From JBFWWP01 sp050246115 (lineage in GTDB: Bacteria; Planctomycetota; UBA8108; UBA1146; JAJFFE01), in the NCBI GenBank assembly GCA_050246115.1, contig JBFWWP010000007.1, positions 62,001 through 126,000 on the forward strand: 64,000 nucleotides of DNA. The letters are read 5' to 3'. The notes beneath the pieces were generated by a model, which saw only the letters and a program-made list of their open reading frames with translations, made no database searches and was not told the DNA's origin. Every line of letters starts with the position of its first letter. Position 1 is the stretch's first letter. The position numbers were made by a program, and so were the translations under genes. Below, one piece after another: positions 17,999-27,086 of the stretch.

Positions 17999-20050
17999 TC
18001 AGTTCGAGCGTACCTCAGACCATACGGGTTCGATGAAGATGAAGTGCGTCAGCGGGCCGCGACGGACGAAGAGCGACACGACGGGTGGACGCTCGTCGAG
18101 CACCGACTTCATCGTAGCCTCGAATCCCGCCACGTCGTGCACCGGTCGGCCATTGATGCTCTGCAGCACATCCTTGACCCTCAGGCCGGCATAGCTGGCC
18201 CAACCGCCATTCGTAGCGTCGACCACCAGCAGGCCATGATCGTCCTTGCCGAGCTTCAGCTCGACCCGATCCATGAACAGGATCTCGCGCACTACGAACT
18301 CGAACTCCTTCTGCTCGCTCTTCTTGGCCTTCTGCGAGGGTGCCGGCTTGTCCTGCATCTCGATCGTCAAGGCCAGGCTCTCGTTCCCGCGCCGAATCTC
18401 GAAGACGATTTTGTCACCGATCCCGAAGTCCTCGATGATTCGCTGTAGATCGGGTGCGTCTTGCTCGCGGAAGGCCTGCAACTTGTCGCCGTCGACCGCC
18501 ACGATCAAGTCGCCGATCTGGAGGCCAGCCTCTTTCGCCTTGGTCCACGGATAGACCTCGGTTACGCGGAAGCCACGTGTGCCCTCGTGACCGAGCGCCT
18601 TGGCGACCCCAGGAGTCAGGACCTGGGTGCGCGCACCGAGCCACGCTTTCGGAAGTTCACCGCCGCGAGTCTCGTCTTCCTCTTCCTTGATCTCGACTAC
18701 CACCACGACGCTCTCGTCGTCGCGCAGAATCTCGACCGGGATCTCCGTCTTCTTCTTCTCCTTGGCCGCAGCGTAGGCAGCCTGGAACGCCACCAGGTTC
18801 GGTGTCGCTTCGCCCCCGAACGACACGACGACGTCACCCGTCCGCAGCGCCGGGCGCGCGCCCTCGAACGGATAGCCGGGACGTATACCGGTCACGAGGA
18901 CACCGTCGGTGCGTGGCATTTGGCGCGCGAGCGCCATCGGGGCCGTGATCTCGCGCAGCGTGGCTCCGAGTCCGCGGACCTGCGTCTGCTCACCGACGAA
19001 CCGCTCCATACGGGCGACATCGAGATCGACCTCGTGCTCGGTGCCGTCGCGCAGGTACACGACCTTGACGGATCTCCCCGGAGCGAGATCGGCCACATGC
19101 TGATAGAAGACCGGCACCTCTTCGAAGAAACGAACGGTCACGGGATCCTTGCCGAGTCGGACGACGATGTCGCCGGGTCGCAGCCCCTTCTTGTGAGCCG
19201 GTGAGGTCGGAACGACCGACGATACGAGGGCACCCCGCTCGTGTCCGAGCTTGTCGACCGGTAAGACCGAGATCCCCAGCCAACCGCGGCGCACTTCGCC
19301 AAAGGTCATGACTTGATTCAACACCTTGGCCGCCAGGCCCGACGGAATCGCAAACCCGACCCCCGAGCCGCCGAGTTCGTTGATTCCGACGACCTCCCCC
19401 CGCAGGTTGACCAGCGGCCCCCCTGAGTTGCCGGGAAGGATCAGTGCGTCGTGCTGGATCCAGCGCGTGAAGATCCCGGTCTTCTCGCCGTCGCCGAGGT
19501 CCTGGTCAGAAATCTCGGTGCCGGTGAAGTCGGTGAACACACGCTTCGTGTTGGAGACCACTCCGAGGGTGAGCGAAGACGAGAGCGTCAGCGGGTTGCC
19601 CATGGCGAGCACGTAGTCCCCGACCTGAAGGAGGTCGGAGTTCCCCAGGGTCGCGAACGGAAGCGGCTCGTTTGGATCCAACCGCTCTCCCAACCGCAGC
19701 TTGAGCACGCTGAGGTCGGTCAGTGGATCGTGGGACACGACGTCGGCGTCGATCCGTTCGCCGCTGGGCAGGGTGCAGGTGATTCGGGTCGTGTCCCCGG
19801 CAACGTGAAAGTTGGTGAGAATGTGACCCGCAGCGCTCACGATCACGCCACTCCCAGCGGCGGGAAAGCGCTCGGCCCGACCGCTGGAGTAGACTTGGGT
19901 GACGACGGCAATGTTGACCAGCGCGGGGTAGACCTTCGACTTCGCAAAGTCGATGTCTCTCCGCAGCGCATCCCCGAGGGCGCTCTGGGCCTCTACCCGC
20001 AGGCTGGTCAGAAGCGTGCACAAGGCGATGATGGCGGCGACGGCTTTCAC
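17999..20050 (-). CDS. HtrA/DegP-type periplasmic serine protease with several PDZ domains
   Basis: A 683-residue exported protease for envelope quality control. A signal peptide (MKAVAAIIALCTLLTSLRVEAQ) is followed by a trypsin-like domain with intact triad H82 (LTNFHVAG), D112 (TDLSVLKL) and S209 (PGNSGGPLVN). PDZ-like segments then follow: RRGWLGISVLP...LRPGDIVVRLG; GYPFEGARPALRTGDVVVSF; AWLGARTQVLTPG...GLQIGDLIVAVDG; and GGWASYAGLRVKDVLQSING. Four PDZ-like units exceed the usual two of DegP. A lysine/glutamate-rich linker precedes the last. It is followed by the degenerate paralogue. Confidence 0.92.
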   Translation of the reverse strand: MKAVAAIIALCTLLTSLRVEAQSALGDALRRDIDFAKSKVYPALVNIAVVTQVYSSGRAERFPAAGSGVIVSAAGHILTNFHVAGDTTRITCTLPSGERIDADVVSHDPLTDLSVLKLRLGERLDPNEPLPFATLGNSDLLQVGDYVLAMGNPLTLSSSLTLGVVSNTKRVFTDFTGTEISDQDLGDGEKTGIFTRWIQHDALILPGNSGGPLVNLRGEVVGINELGGSGVGFAIPSGLAAKVLNQVMTFGEVRRGWLGISVLPVDKLGHERGALVSSVVPTSPAHKKGLRPGDIVVRLGKDPVTVRFFEEVPVFYQHVADLAPGRSVKVVYLRDGTEHEVDLDVARMERFVGEQTQVRGLGATLREITAPMALARQMPRTDGVLVTGIRPGYPFEGARPALRTGDVVVSFGGEATPNLVAFQAAYAAAKEKKKTEIPVEILRDDESVVVVVEIKEEEDETRGGELPKAWLGARTQVLTPGVAKALGHEGTRGFRVTEVYPWTKAKEAGLQIGDLIVAVDGDKLQAFREQDAPDLQRIIEDFGIGDKIVFEIRRGNESLALTIEMQDKPAPSQKAKKSEQKEFEFVVREILFMDRVELKLGKDDHGLLVVDATNGGWASYAGLRVKDVLQSINGRPVHDVAGFEATMKSVLDERPPVVSLFVRRGPLTHFIFIEPVWSEVRSN

Positions 20051-20531
20051 CGAGTCCTCTTTCCGAGTTTCTTGGGCGTGTCGATCGTGACGACACGCCG
20101 GCGTCCGAGTACGAGGGCGGGCCCGTAGGGCGACTCAGGAGTCGCCCAAGAATAACTTCACCCTCTTGCTCGTCGCTTCGGGCCATCTTCGACCGATCCG
20201 AAAACCTCGAAATCCTCACCGGAACTAAGGCTACGCCTCCGGTTCCGAGCTTTCCGGATCGGCCGAATCTGACCCAAATCGACGGCAAGATGTCGAAGTT
20301 ATTCTTGGGCGACTCCTTAGCATTGTTGCGGAACCCATCGGGTTCGAGCAAGGACTCATCGTGAAGTCCGCACTCGAATCCAGCGGTCTCTCGAGCAACC
20401 CGAACGAAAGCCTTGCGCTGTGAGCCGAGGACGAGCGTTTCGGGTGAGACCGTTCTCTTGGCCGTCGGCACGAGGGGCTCTTGGTACCCAGGAAGGGCCC
20501 CGACCCGGCGGCGGGCAGGGCCCCGCGTGAG
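20051..20531. other. Intergenic region holding repeat copy 2
   Basis: No gene is supported here. Repeat copy 2 fills 20137-20317, flanked on its left by a 9-bp piece resembling the element's own end. The rest (20318-20531) shows no recognisable promoter or RNA. Confidence 0.5.
20137..20317 (+). repeat. 181-bp palindromic dispersed element, copy 2
   Basis: It has the same length and orientation as copy 1, with a single C/T difference near the tip of the hairpin. The terminal 23-bp inverted repeats are perfect. Immediately left of it, 20128-20136 reads GGGCGACTC, matching the right-hand end of the element apart from the last bases, as if another copy had abutted it. It lies upstream of the HtrA gene (which reads leftward from 20050) and downstream of the acyl-CoA dehydrogenase gene. 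Confidence 0.9.
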
Positions 20532-21728
20532 CTACTGGAGGATCGCGCCACACTGATCGAACAACGGCCGTACCGCAAAAGTCGCGAGCGCACGGTTCGA
20601 GCCTTCGCCGACCCGCGTGACGAACAAGTCGTTGTGGTGCCGAGCCAAGCCGAACTCGTCCAGGCACGCGACTCCTCCGCAAATCTCCATGGCATCCAGC
20701 ATGAGCCGAGAAGCCGCGCGGGACGAATCGATCTTGACCTTCGCTGCCGACTGCTGGGCTATCCCGCCATGGTCGTAGCGTTGCACCAGGTGCATCAGCC
20801 AAGTGAGGTTGCGCTCGAGCGCGATGTCGAGCTCGAGGACGACATCCTGAACCCGTTGGAAACGAGCGATGGGTTGACCCTGGAACTGCACGCGCTCTTG
20901 GGCGTAGGTCCGCACCCGGTCCAAGGCGAACGCAAGCGAGGCGAGTGCCAGCGACGCAATGAACAAGCGCCCACCGTTCAGCGTGTTCACCATGACCCGG
21001 AAGCCTTCATGGAGTTCGCCCAGTACGTCGTCCGGTCCGACGTGTGCGCCATCGAAGGCGATCGAGCCCGTGGACGATTGCTTCCAAGCGGTCTTGCCGG
21101 CCATCTCTTGATAGTGGACGTTCGGGTCGTCCATCGGAACGATGAAACAAGTCGAACGGTGACCGTTGCGTCCGTTCGGGTCGGTCAGCGCGTGGACGAT
21201 CACATGGCTAGCCCACTTGGCGTTGGTCGACCAGCACTTCTCACCGCGAATTCGCCAGCCCGATGGCGTCTTCTCGGCAACCACCTCTGGATTTGCGGCG
21301 TCGGAGCCGCGACCCGGCTCCGACAAGCCAAAGACGAACATGCGGCGACCCGCTGCCAGGTCGGGAAGATGTTGCTTCTTCTGCGCATCGTTGCCGAAGG
21401 TGTCGATGGGCTTCGAGCCGAGCGAGACCGCCGCACCTGGGGTGATGGCAACGGACTGACTGTGATACCCCAGCGCCAGCCCCATGAGCACGAGTTCGGT
21501 CAGCCCACCCCCTTGACCTCCATACTCGGGAGCGATCGGCAGGCCGAACAACCCGAGCTCACCCATCTTGGTGATCAGCGACTCGGGAACGAAATCGCCG
21601 TTCCGCTCCCAGTTCAGAATCTGGGTGCCCACCTCGGTGTCGCTGAACTCGACCATCGCCTGGTAGAAGGACAAGCGGTCGGCATCGATCAGGGTTTCTA
21701 TGTACTTGTCGACTTGTCGCTGCGACAT
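20532..21728 (-). CDS. Acyl-CoA dehydrogenase
   Basis: An FAD-dependent enzyme that oxidises acyl-CoA to enoyl-CoA. The start at 21728 (AAAGG eight bases upstream) gives 398 residues, normal for the family; the open frame continues far upstream without family sequence. Family segments visible: GLFGLPIAPEYGGQGGGLTE, FGLSEPGRGSDAANPEVVAE, GEKCWSTNAKWASHVIVHAL, and the C-terminal ICGGVACLDEFGLARHHND with the usual RVGEGSN ending. The acyl chain preference cannot be read. No electron-transfer flavoprotein gene is nearby. Confidence 0.93.
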   Translation of the reverse strand: MSQRQVDKYIETLIDADRLSFYQAMVEFSDTEVGTQILNWERNGDFVPESLITKMGELGLFGLPIAPEYGGQGGGLTELVLMGLALGYHSQSVAITPGAAVSLGSKPIDTFGNDAQKKQHLPDLAAGRRMFVFGLSEPGRGSDAANPEVVAEKTPSGWRIRGEKCWSTNAKWASHVIVHALTDPNGRNGHRSTCFIVPMDDPNVHYQEMAGKTAWKQSSTGSIAFDGAHVGPDDVLGELHEGFRVMVNTLNGGRLFIASLALASLAFALDRVRTYAQERVQFQGQPIARFQRVQDVVLELDIALERNLTWLMHLVQRYDHGGIAQQSAAKVKIDSSRAASRLMLDAMEICGGVACLDEFGLARHHNDLFVTRVGEGSNRALATFAVRPLFDQCGAILQ

Positions 21729-21973
21729 GGCGAGAACCTTTGGCTGAGACCAGGGTGCGTGCGCGTCCCTGAGGGTTGTTTCGGGGCGAGGAGCGGGGCG
21801 GCAACGGCGCCATCGCGTCACGGAGACAGAGTGGCGCAAGATAACACTTCCCCGGTCGCTCGGTAAGAGTCCGCGCCAGAATAACCCGCACCGAAACCGG
21901 GCACACGGACCGCGCCGGGGGCCGGTGCACCCCCGAGGGCTACGAGTGAAGGAACCGCCTGGTGCGGGAAGGC

Positions 21974-23848
21974 TCAGCCCGAATGAAACTGCAACCGGTG
22001 GAGGCGGGCGTAGATGCCTTGCCGGGCGAGCAGGTCTTCGTGCTTTCCCTCCTCGCGCAGTTCGCCGTGGTGGAACACGAGAATCCGGTCCGCGCTCCGG
22101 ATCGTCGACAAACGGTGCGCAATGATGACGCTGGTGCGCCCGGTCACGAGTCGGTCGAGCGCTTGTTGAATGGCCGCCTCCGTGGTGGAGTCGACGTGAC
22201 TGGTGGCTTCGTCCAGAACCAGGAGTTCGGGGTCCCCGGCCAGCGCGCGAGCGAAGGACAACAACTGGCGCTCTCCCGACGACAACGTCCGGCCCCGTTC
22301 CTTCATGACTTCCTCGTAGCCCTTTTCGAGTCGCTCGACGAAGTCGTGAGCTCCGACCTGGCGCGCCGCCTCCACCAGACGGTCGAGCGGCAGGTCCCGG
22401 TCGAGGTCGAGATTGTCGCGAACCGTGCGCGAGAAGATGCTCACGTCTTGGAGCACCAGACCGAACCGTCGCCGGTGGGCGACGACATCGAGATCGCGCA
22501 GGTCGACCCCGTCGATCGTGATTCGGCCAACCGACGGGTCGTAGAACCGCATCAGCAAGTTCGCCACCGTGCTCTTGCCCGCACCCGTGGCCCCGACAAG
22601 AGCCACCGTTTCGCCACGAGCGACCTCGAAGGTCACGTCGCGAAGGACCGGTTTCTCTTGATCGTATGCGAAGGACACGTTCTCGAAACGAATCGACCCT
22701 TCGAGCGGACGCACCGGTTGCGGGGTCGCGGACCGGGGTAGGCGAGTCTCGGTGTCGAGGAGACCGAAGATGCGCTCCGCCGAGGCCATCGCTGCCTGGA
22801 GGACGTTGTACTTCTCGGCGAGCTCGCGAATTGGCACGAAAAACTTGTTCAAGCAGGTCCAGAACAAAAAGAACTCGCCGAAGGTGGCGAAACCAGACTC
22901 GATCTGCAGCCCGCCGTAGACGACGACCAAGGCCAGCGACACCGCGGACAGGATCTCGACCGCGGGGTAGAAGATGGAGAACCAGAACACCGACCCGAGC
23001 CATGAGTCCAGATAGCCTTGATTGATCTGGCGATAGCGCTCGGCCTGCGCGTCTTCGCGCCGGGAGATCTGGATCACATCCATGCCACCGATCGACTCTT
23101 GGGTGAACGCATTCAAGTGCGCGATCCGACGCCGGTTTTCACGGTAGTGACGCCGAGCCCGAGATCGAAACAGCGCGGTGACCCCGAGCAGCGGCGGCAA
23201 GACCGAAAGAGACAGCAGCGCCAGGGGTGCGTTGTAGTAGAAGAGCAACACGACGACGCCGAGCAAGGACAGGATATCGCCGACGAAAGTGACGAATCCC
23301 GAAGACAGGAGCTCGTTGAGGGCTTCGACGTCGGAAGTGACGCGCGTGACCAATCGGCCTACGGGCTGGCGCTGGAAGAACCGCAAGGACTGGGTCTGGA
23401 GATGGCGGAACACGTCCATGCGCAGGTCGCGCATCACGCGCTGCCCGGTCTCGTTCATGTGGACCCACTGCCAGAACCGGAGCACGAAACCGCCGACGAG
23501 CACGAACAGGTACACCCCCGCAATGGCATGGAGCCAGGACAGGCGCTCGGCGACGAGATCTTCCGCTCCCAACGCGCTCCGGAGCCAATCGAGGAGCGGA
23601 GTCGACGCTTGGTTCTCCGGCTGCAGAGGCCCGTCGATCGCTTCCTTGAACAGGATGGGCGTGACGAGCGAGAGCACCGTGGAGCCGACGATGAGGAGCA
23701 GGGACACCACGATGCGTCCCCAATACGGCGTGACGTAGCGAAGCAAGCGTCCCGCCAAAGCCCGATCGAACGGTTTGTCCAGGATGTCCTCGGCGTGGAA
23801 GTCCGATGCCTGGCCCTGAGACGTGTCGGTACGTTCCTTGCGAGTCAT
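21974..23848 (-). CDS. ABC exporter half-transporter, subunit with consensus Walker B
   Basis: A 624-residue fusion of a six-helix membrane domain (about 35-345) and an ATPase domain. Walker A is GATGAGKST and Walker B is LLVLDEATS with catalytic E547, but the signature motif is degenerate (LSSGE, 522-526, instead of LSGGQ). The switch His is present (IIAHRLSTI). Its ATG overlaps the stop of the upstream subunit gene (ATGA, 23845-23848). The pair therefore fits a heterodimeric MsbA/LmrA-like exporter with one consensus and one degenerate ATP site. Substrate (lipid, drug or peptide) unknown. Confidence 0.93.
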   Translation of the reverse strand: MTRKERTDTSQGQASDFHAEDILDKPFDRALAGRLLRYVTPYWGRIVVSLLLIVGSTVLSLVTPILFKEAIDGPLQPENQASTPLLDWLRSALGAEDLVAERLSWLHAIAGVYLFVLVGGFVLRFWQWVHMNETGQRVMRDLRMDVFRHLQTQSLRFFQRQPVGRLVTRVTSDVEALNELLSSGFVTFVGDILSLLGVVVLLFYYNAPLALLSLSVLPPLLGVTALFRSRARRHYRENRRRIAHLNAFTQESIGGMDVIQISRREDAQAERYRQINQGYLDSWLGSVFWFSIFYPAVEILSAVSLALVVVYGGLQIESGFATFGEFFLFWTCLNKFFVPIRELAEKYNVLQAAMASAERIFGLLDTETRLPRSATPQPVRPLEGSIRFENVSFAYDQEKPVLRDVTFEVARGETVALVGATGAGKSTVANLLMRFYDPSVGRITIDGVDLRDLDVVAHRRRFGLVLQDVSIFSRTVRDNLDLDRDLPLDRLVEAARQVGAHDFVERLEKGYEEVMKERGRTLSSGERQLLSFARALAGDPELLVLDEATSHVDSTTEAAIQQALDRLVTGRTSVIIAHRLSTIRSADRILVFHHGELREEGKHEDLLARQGIYARLHRLQFHSG

Positions 23849-25674
23849 AGCCGCTCCAACTCGTCTTCGAGCGACTGACGACGATAGAGCTCGGCGTAGT
23901 AGCCACCTTGCGACAGGAGCGCGTCGTGCGTACCCCGCTCGACGATGTGACTGTCGCGCAGAACGACGATCTGGGCGGCATGGCGAACGGCGGACAATCG
24001 GTGACTGACGATCACCGTGGTCAAATCACTGGTGAATCGCCGGAGGCCAGCGAGAATCTCGGTTTCCGTGGCGGCGTCGACGGCCGAAAGCACGTCGTCG
24101 AGAAGCAGGATTCGAGGCCGCTTGAGCAGGGCGCGGGCGAGGGCCACGCGCTGCTTCTGGCCACCCGAAAGGGTAATGCCCCGCTCCCCGACCCGCTGCT
24201 CGTACCCATCGGGAAATCCGAGGATCTCATCGCGAATGCGAACCACTTCGCTTACCTCACCGATCTGCGCATCGGTGGGAGCGTCGACTCCGAAGGAGAG
24301 GTTCTCGCGGACGGTGGCGGAGAACAAGAACGGTTCCTGGGGAACGTAGCCGACCGCATCGCGCAATGCGGCCAGCGGGTACTGCTCGATCGGTCGGCCG
24401 TCGACAAGGATCCGACCGGTGGTGACGGGTTGGAGCCGCGCGATCAGTTGGAGGAGCGTGGTCTTGCCGCAGCCCGTGGGACCGACGATCCCGAGCGTTT
24501 GGCCCGGCGCAACCTCGAGGTCGATGTCCTCCAGCACCGGCCGGGCGTTGCCGTAGCCAAACGTCACCTTCTCGAAACGCAATCCGGCACGGCTCACGAC
24601 CGCCGCGGGGTCTGCGTGGGCATCGTTCACCGCCGGCTGGGTCTCGAGCAGGGAGCTGAGCCGCTGCGCACTCGCGGCTCCCCGCTGAAACAACATCATC
24701 ACCCACCCGAGGGCGATCATCGGCCAAACGAGAAGCAACTGGCAACCCTTGAAGGCGGCGAAGTCGCCGAGCGAAACCTCGCCCCGAATGATCTCGGCGC
24801 CGCCGAGGACGAGCAAGAACAGCACGACCAAGTCTCCGAACAGCCACAGCCAGGCGTTGGTCCAACCGCGGAGTCGGACCATCTGCATGGATTGATCGAA
24901 GTAGGCGTCGGACTGCGTCCGCATGCGTTGGACCTCGGCGTCTTCGCGGCCGTGCGACTTGAGCAGCTTCACGTGGGCGAAATTCTCCTGCGCCAGGGTA
25001 CTCAAGTCGGCGAGACGCTCCTGAGCCAGGAGTGAAGCTTGGTGGACTTTCGGCCCCAAGTGACGAATGACCCAAGTCAACACCGCGAGCGGAACCAGGG
25101 AGTAGAGCGTGAGCGGGACGCTTACCGAGAACATGATCGCGAGCGCGAAGGCCAAGGTGAAGGCGGTGTTGATGCTGTACATGATGCCAGGACCGAGCGC
25201 CGACCGCACCGCGTCGACGTCGCTCGTGAAGCGGCTGATCAGATCGCCGGTGTGAACGTTCGTGAAGAAGCCGGCGTCTTGGCTTTCGATGTGGCGGAAG
25301 AGGTGGTTGCGGAACCGAAACTCGATGCGGCGAGAAGCACTGATCATGGTGCGTCGCATCCAGAACGCCGACAATCCCCGCAGGAGCACGGCGCCGATCA
25401 TGGCGAGCGCGATCTCGTCGACCAGGTCGGTGCGAATGCCGCTTTGGAGGCAGCCGATCGCCTTGCCGACCAGCCACGGAACGGCATTGACGAAGAAGCT
25501 CGTGGTCAAAATCAGGAACACACCACCGACGTAGGCACGCCACTCGTCGCGGAGGTACGGCCAGATGAAGCGGTAGGCGGCGGGTTGGAACAAACTCTCT
25601 CGTTCCCGTTGTCGTTCGAGAAAACCATGTCGCTCGAGTGGATCTGCGCCGGCGTTCGAGACCCGCAGCGTCAC
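23845..25674 (-). CDS. ABC exporter half-transporter, subunit with degenerate Walker B
   Basis: Partner subunit, about 609 residues if begun at GTG 25674; no ATG lies near the domain start and the frame runs on upstream without family sequence, so the start is uncertain. It has a membrane domain, then Walker A GPTGCGKTT, a canonical signature (LSGGQKQRVALARALL) and Walker B ILLLDDVLSAVDA, in which D527 replaces the catalytic Glu. The H-loop His is kept (VIVSHRLSAV). In known heterodimeric exporters such as TM287/288, one site carries exactly this Asp. Here the weak Walker B pairs with the weak LSSGE signature of the downstream subunit. Confidence 0.9.
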   Translation of the reverse strand: MTLRVSNAGADPLERHGFLERQRERESLFQPAAYRFIWPYLRDEWRAYVGGVFLILTTSFFVNAVPWLVGKAIGCLQSGIRTDLVDEIALAMIGAVLLRGLSAFWMRRTMISASRRIEFRFRNHLFRHIESQDAGFFTNVHTGDLISRFTSDVDAVRSALGPGIMYSINTAFTLAFALAIMFSVSVPLTLYSLVPLAVLTWVIRHLGPKVHQASLLAQERLADLSTLAQENFAHVKLLKSHGREDAEVQRMRTQSDAYFDQSMQMVRLRGWTNAWLWLFGDLVVLFLLVLGGAEIIRGEVSLGDFAAFKGCQLLLVWPMIALGWVMMLFQRGAASAQRLSSLLETQPAVNDAHADPAAVVSRAGLRFEKVTFGYGNARPVLEDIDLEVAPGQTLGIVGPTGCGKTTLLQLIARLQPVTTGRILVDGRPIEQYPLAALRDAVGYVPQEPFLFSATVRENLSFGVDAPTDAQIGEVSEVVRIRDEILGFPDGYEQRVGERGITLSGGQKQRVALARALLKRPRILLLDDVLSAVDAATETEILAGLRRFTSDLTTVIVSHRLSAVRHAAQIVVLRDSHIVERGTHDALLSQGGYYAELYRRQSLEDELERL

Positions 25675-25977
25675 GTCGCGCGGTGAGCGAAGGCAGCGCG
25701 CCCGGCCCGGGGCCCGCCCGAAGCTGCAGCCCGCTCGACCGCGCGCTCTCCTGCGGGCAAGGACGTCGTGGAGCCGACGGTTCGCCCCGAAGCAGGAACA
25801 TCCGAGAACCGGGGCGACGAAGCAACCCCAGAGAGAGTTCCGGCACCGTGAAACCTGTGGCGGGCTCGCAGAGGTCGCCGCTCGCGTTCGGCGGTGGCGA
25901 CGCTGCAGCAGAGCGGGATGCTGACGACCCGGTGCGAAACGCTGGCCTCCGGGCGAGGTTGGCCGCACAATCGGGCC
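25675..25977. other. Divergent intergenic region between the ABC pair and the LNS2-like gene
   Basis: About 300 bp with open frames on both strands but no family sequence. It should hold promoters for both directions. I could not place boxes with confidence. Confidence 0.4.
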
Positions 25978-27024
25978 ATGAAATCGAAGTCGACCCCCAC
26001 TCTCGCTGTGCCCAACGGCACCAAGTCGCCGCCGTCGAAGCCCGAGCCCGCGTCGCCTGCGGTCAGTGCCCAAGCCGCAACCTCTCCCTGGCGCGACAAG
26101 ATCCTGATCGCCTCGTTCCTGGGATACTTCGCGATGTTGGGTGGCTTCTGGTGGGCGTATGTGGCGCGGACGGACTTCGAGGTGGATCAGCGGGTGCGCG
26201 ACGAGCGGCACGGTCGGCTCGCAACCAACGCGGAAACCCAGGCCCTCAAGGTCACGGTTTTCGACGAGATCGCGCCGCCTGGCAGTGACGTCGACGTCCG
26301 CGTCAAGTTCGAGAACGACGGCCCGGGACCGATCAACCGTGACCAGAAGAATCTGCGCGTCGTGGTCGGGCTAGAGCGCGGGGCCGACAACGTGACCGTG
26401 GAAGCACTGACGGACGACGACGGAGTGGCGCGGGGTCGACTCTCGGCGCCGCGCGAGACCGGGCAATACCGACTGTTTGCCCACGCCAAGGAGCAGCACG
26501 ACTACGCGCCGCGCGCAGTCCGGGTACCGCCCGCGCTGTTCGTCTACCCGGTGGACCGTCCTCTACTCATCTGCGACCTCGACGGCACCGTGACCGCCGA
26601 GGAGAGCCTCGATGTCATGAGCGTCACCCCTCGGCAGGACGCCGCCAGAGTGCTCACCGCTCTGGCTGCGAAGTACTCGTTGGTCTATCTCACGGCCCGC
26701 GACGAAGGCCTCCTGGACCGCTCGCGCGACTGGTTGGACCAGCACGGCTTTCCCCGGGCACCTGTCCTCTGTCGCGACTGGACCGTGACGAACTTGAAGC
26801 AGCAGGCCAAGGCCAAGATCGGCGCGATCGAGGGCTTACAGGCTCGCTTCTCCAAACTCGCCTGGGGGATCGGCAATGCCAAGAGCGACCGAGCCGCATA
26901 CACGGCAGCCCGATTGCCACACATCATCATCCAGGGGTCCGGCGACGAGACCCAAGACGGCGTGAGATCGGTCGGCGTGAGCCAGTGGGCCGAGGTCGAG
27001 AAGATCATCGAGGGCCAACCGTAG
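25978..27024 (+). CDS. Membrane-anchored HAD/LNS2-like phosphatase with N-terminal beta domain
   Basis: 348 residues. A Pro/Ser-rich leader is followed by one membrane helix at about 42-61 (ILIASFLGYFAMLGGFWWAY). A beta domain comes next (about 90-190; DDDGVARGRLSAPRETGQY resembles macroglobulin or big-like modules). The C-terminal HAD domain begins LLICDLDGTVTAEES, giving DxDGT nucleophile and acid, with LTARDEG and GNAKSDRAAY as later motifs. The order resembles lipin/LNS2 and App1-type phosphatidate phosphatases, so a lipid phosphatase acting outside the cytoplasm is a reasonable but unproven idea. The ATG is at 25978; earlier in-frame codons look non-coding. Confidence 0.7.
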   Translation: MKSKSTPTLAVPNGTKSPPSKPEPASPAVSAQAATSPWRDKILIASFLGYFAMLGGFWWAYVARTDFEVDQRVRDERHGRLATNAETQALKVTVFDEIAPPGSDVDVRVKFENDGPGPINRDQKNLRVVVGLERGADNVTVEALTDDDGVARGRLSAPRETGQYRLFAHAKEQHDYAPRAVRVPPALFVYPVDRPLLICDLDGTVTAEESLDVMSVTPRQDAARVLTALAAKYSLVYLTARDEGLLDRSRDWLDQHGFPRAPVLCRDWTVTNLKQQAKAKIGAIEGLQARFSKLAWGIGNAKSDRAAYTAARLPHIIIQGSGDETQDGVRSVGVSQWAEVEKIIEGQP

Positions 27025-27086
27025 GGAAATCTCGGAGCACTCCCGCAGCTTCGAGCGAAGCACGCACAACGTGCGCCCGATAGCGA

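Noticed and set aside
17067..17999. Degenerate HtrA considered a decayed pseudogene
   Set aside because: The frame is intact, with signal peptide and ribosome site; only catalytic positions are replaced, which fits a maintained pseudoprotease better.
20532..23003. 823-residue reading of the acyl-CoA dehydrogenase frame
   Set aside because: Everything before 21728 has no family sequence and overlaps the ABC exporter gene; the 398-residue form is normal size.
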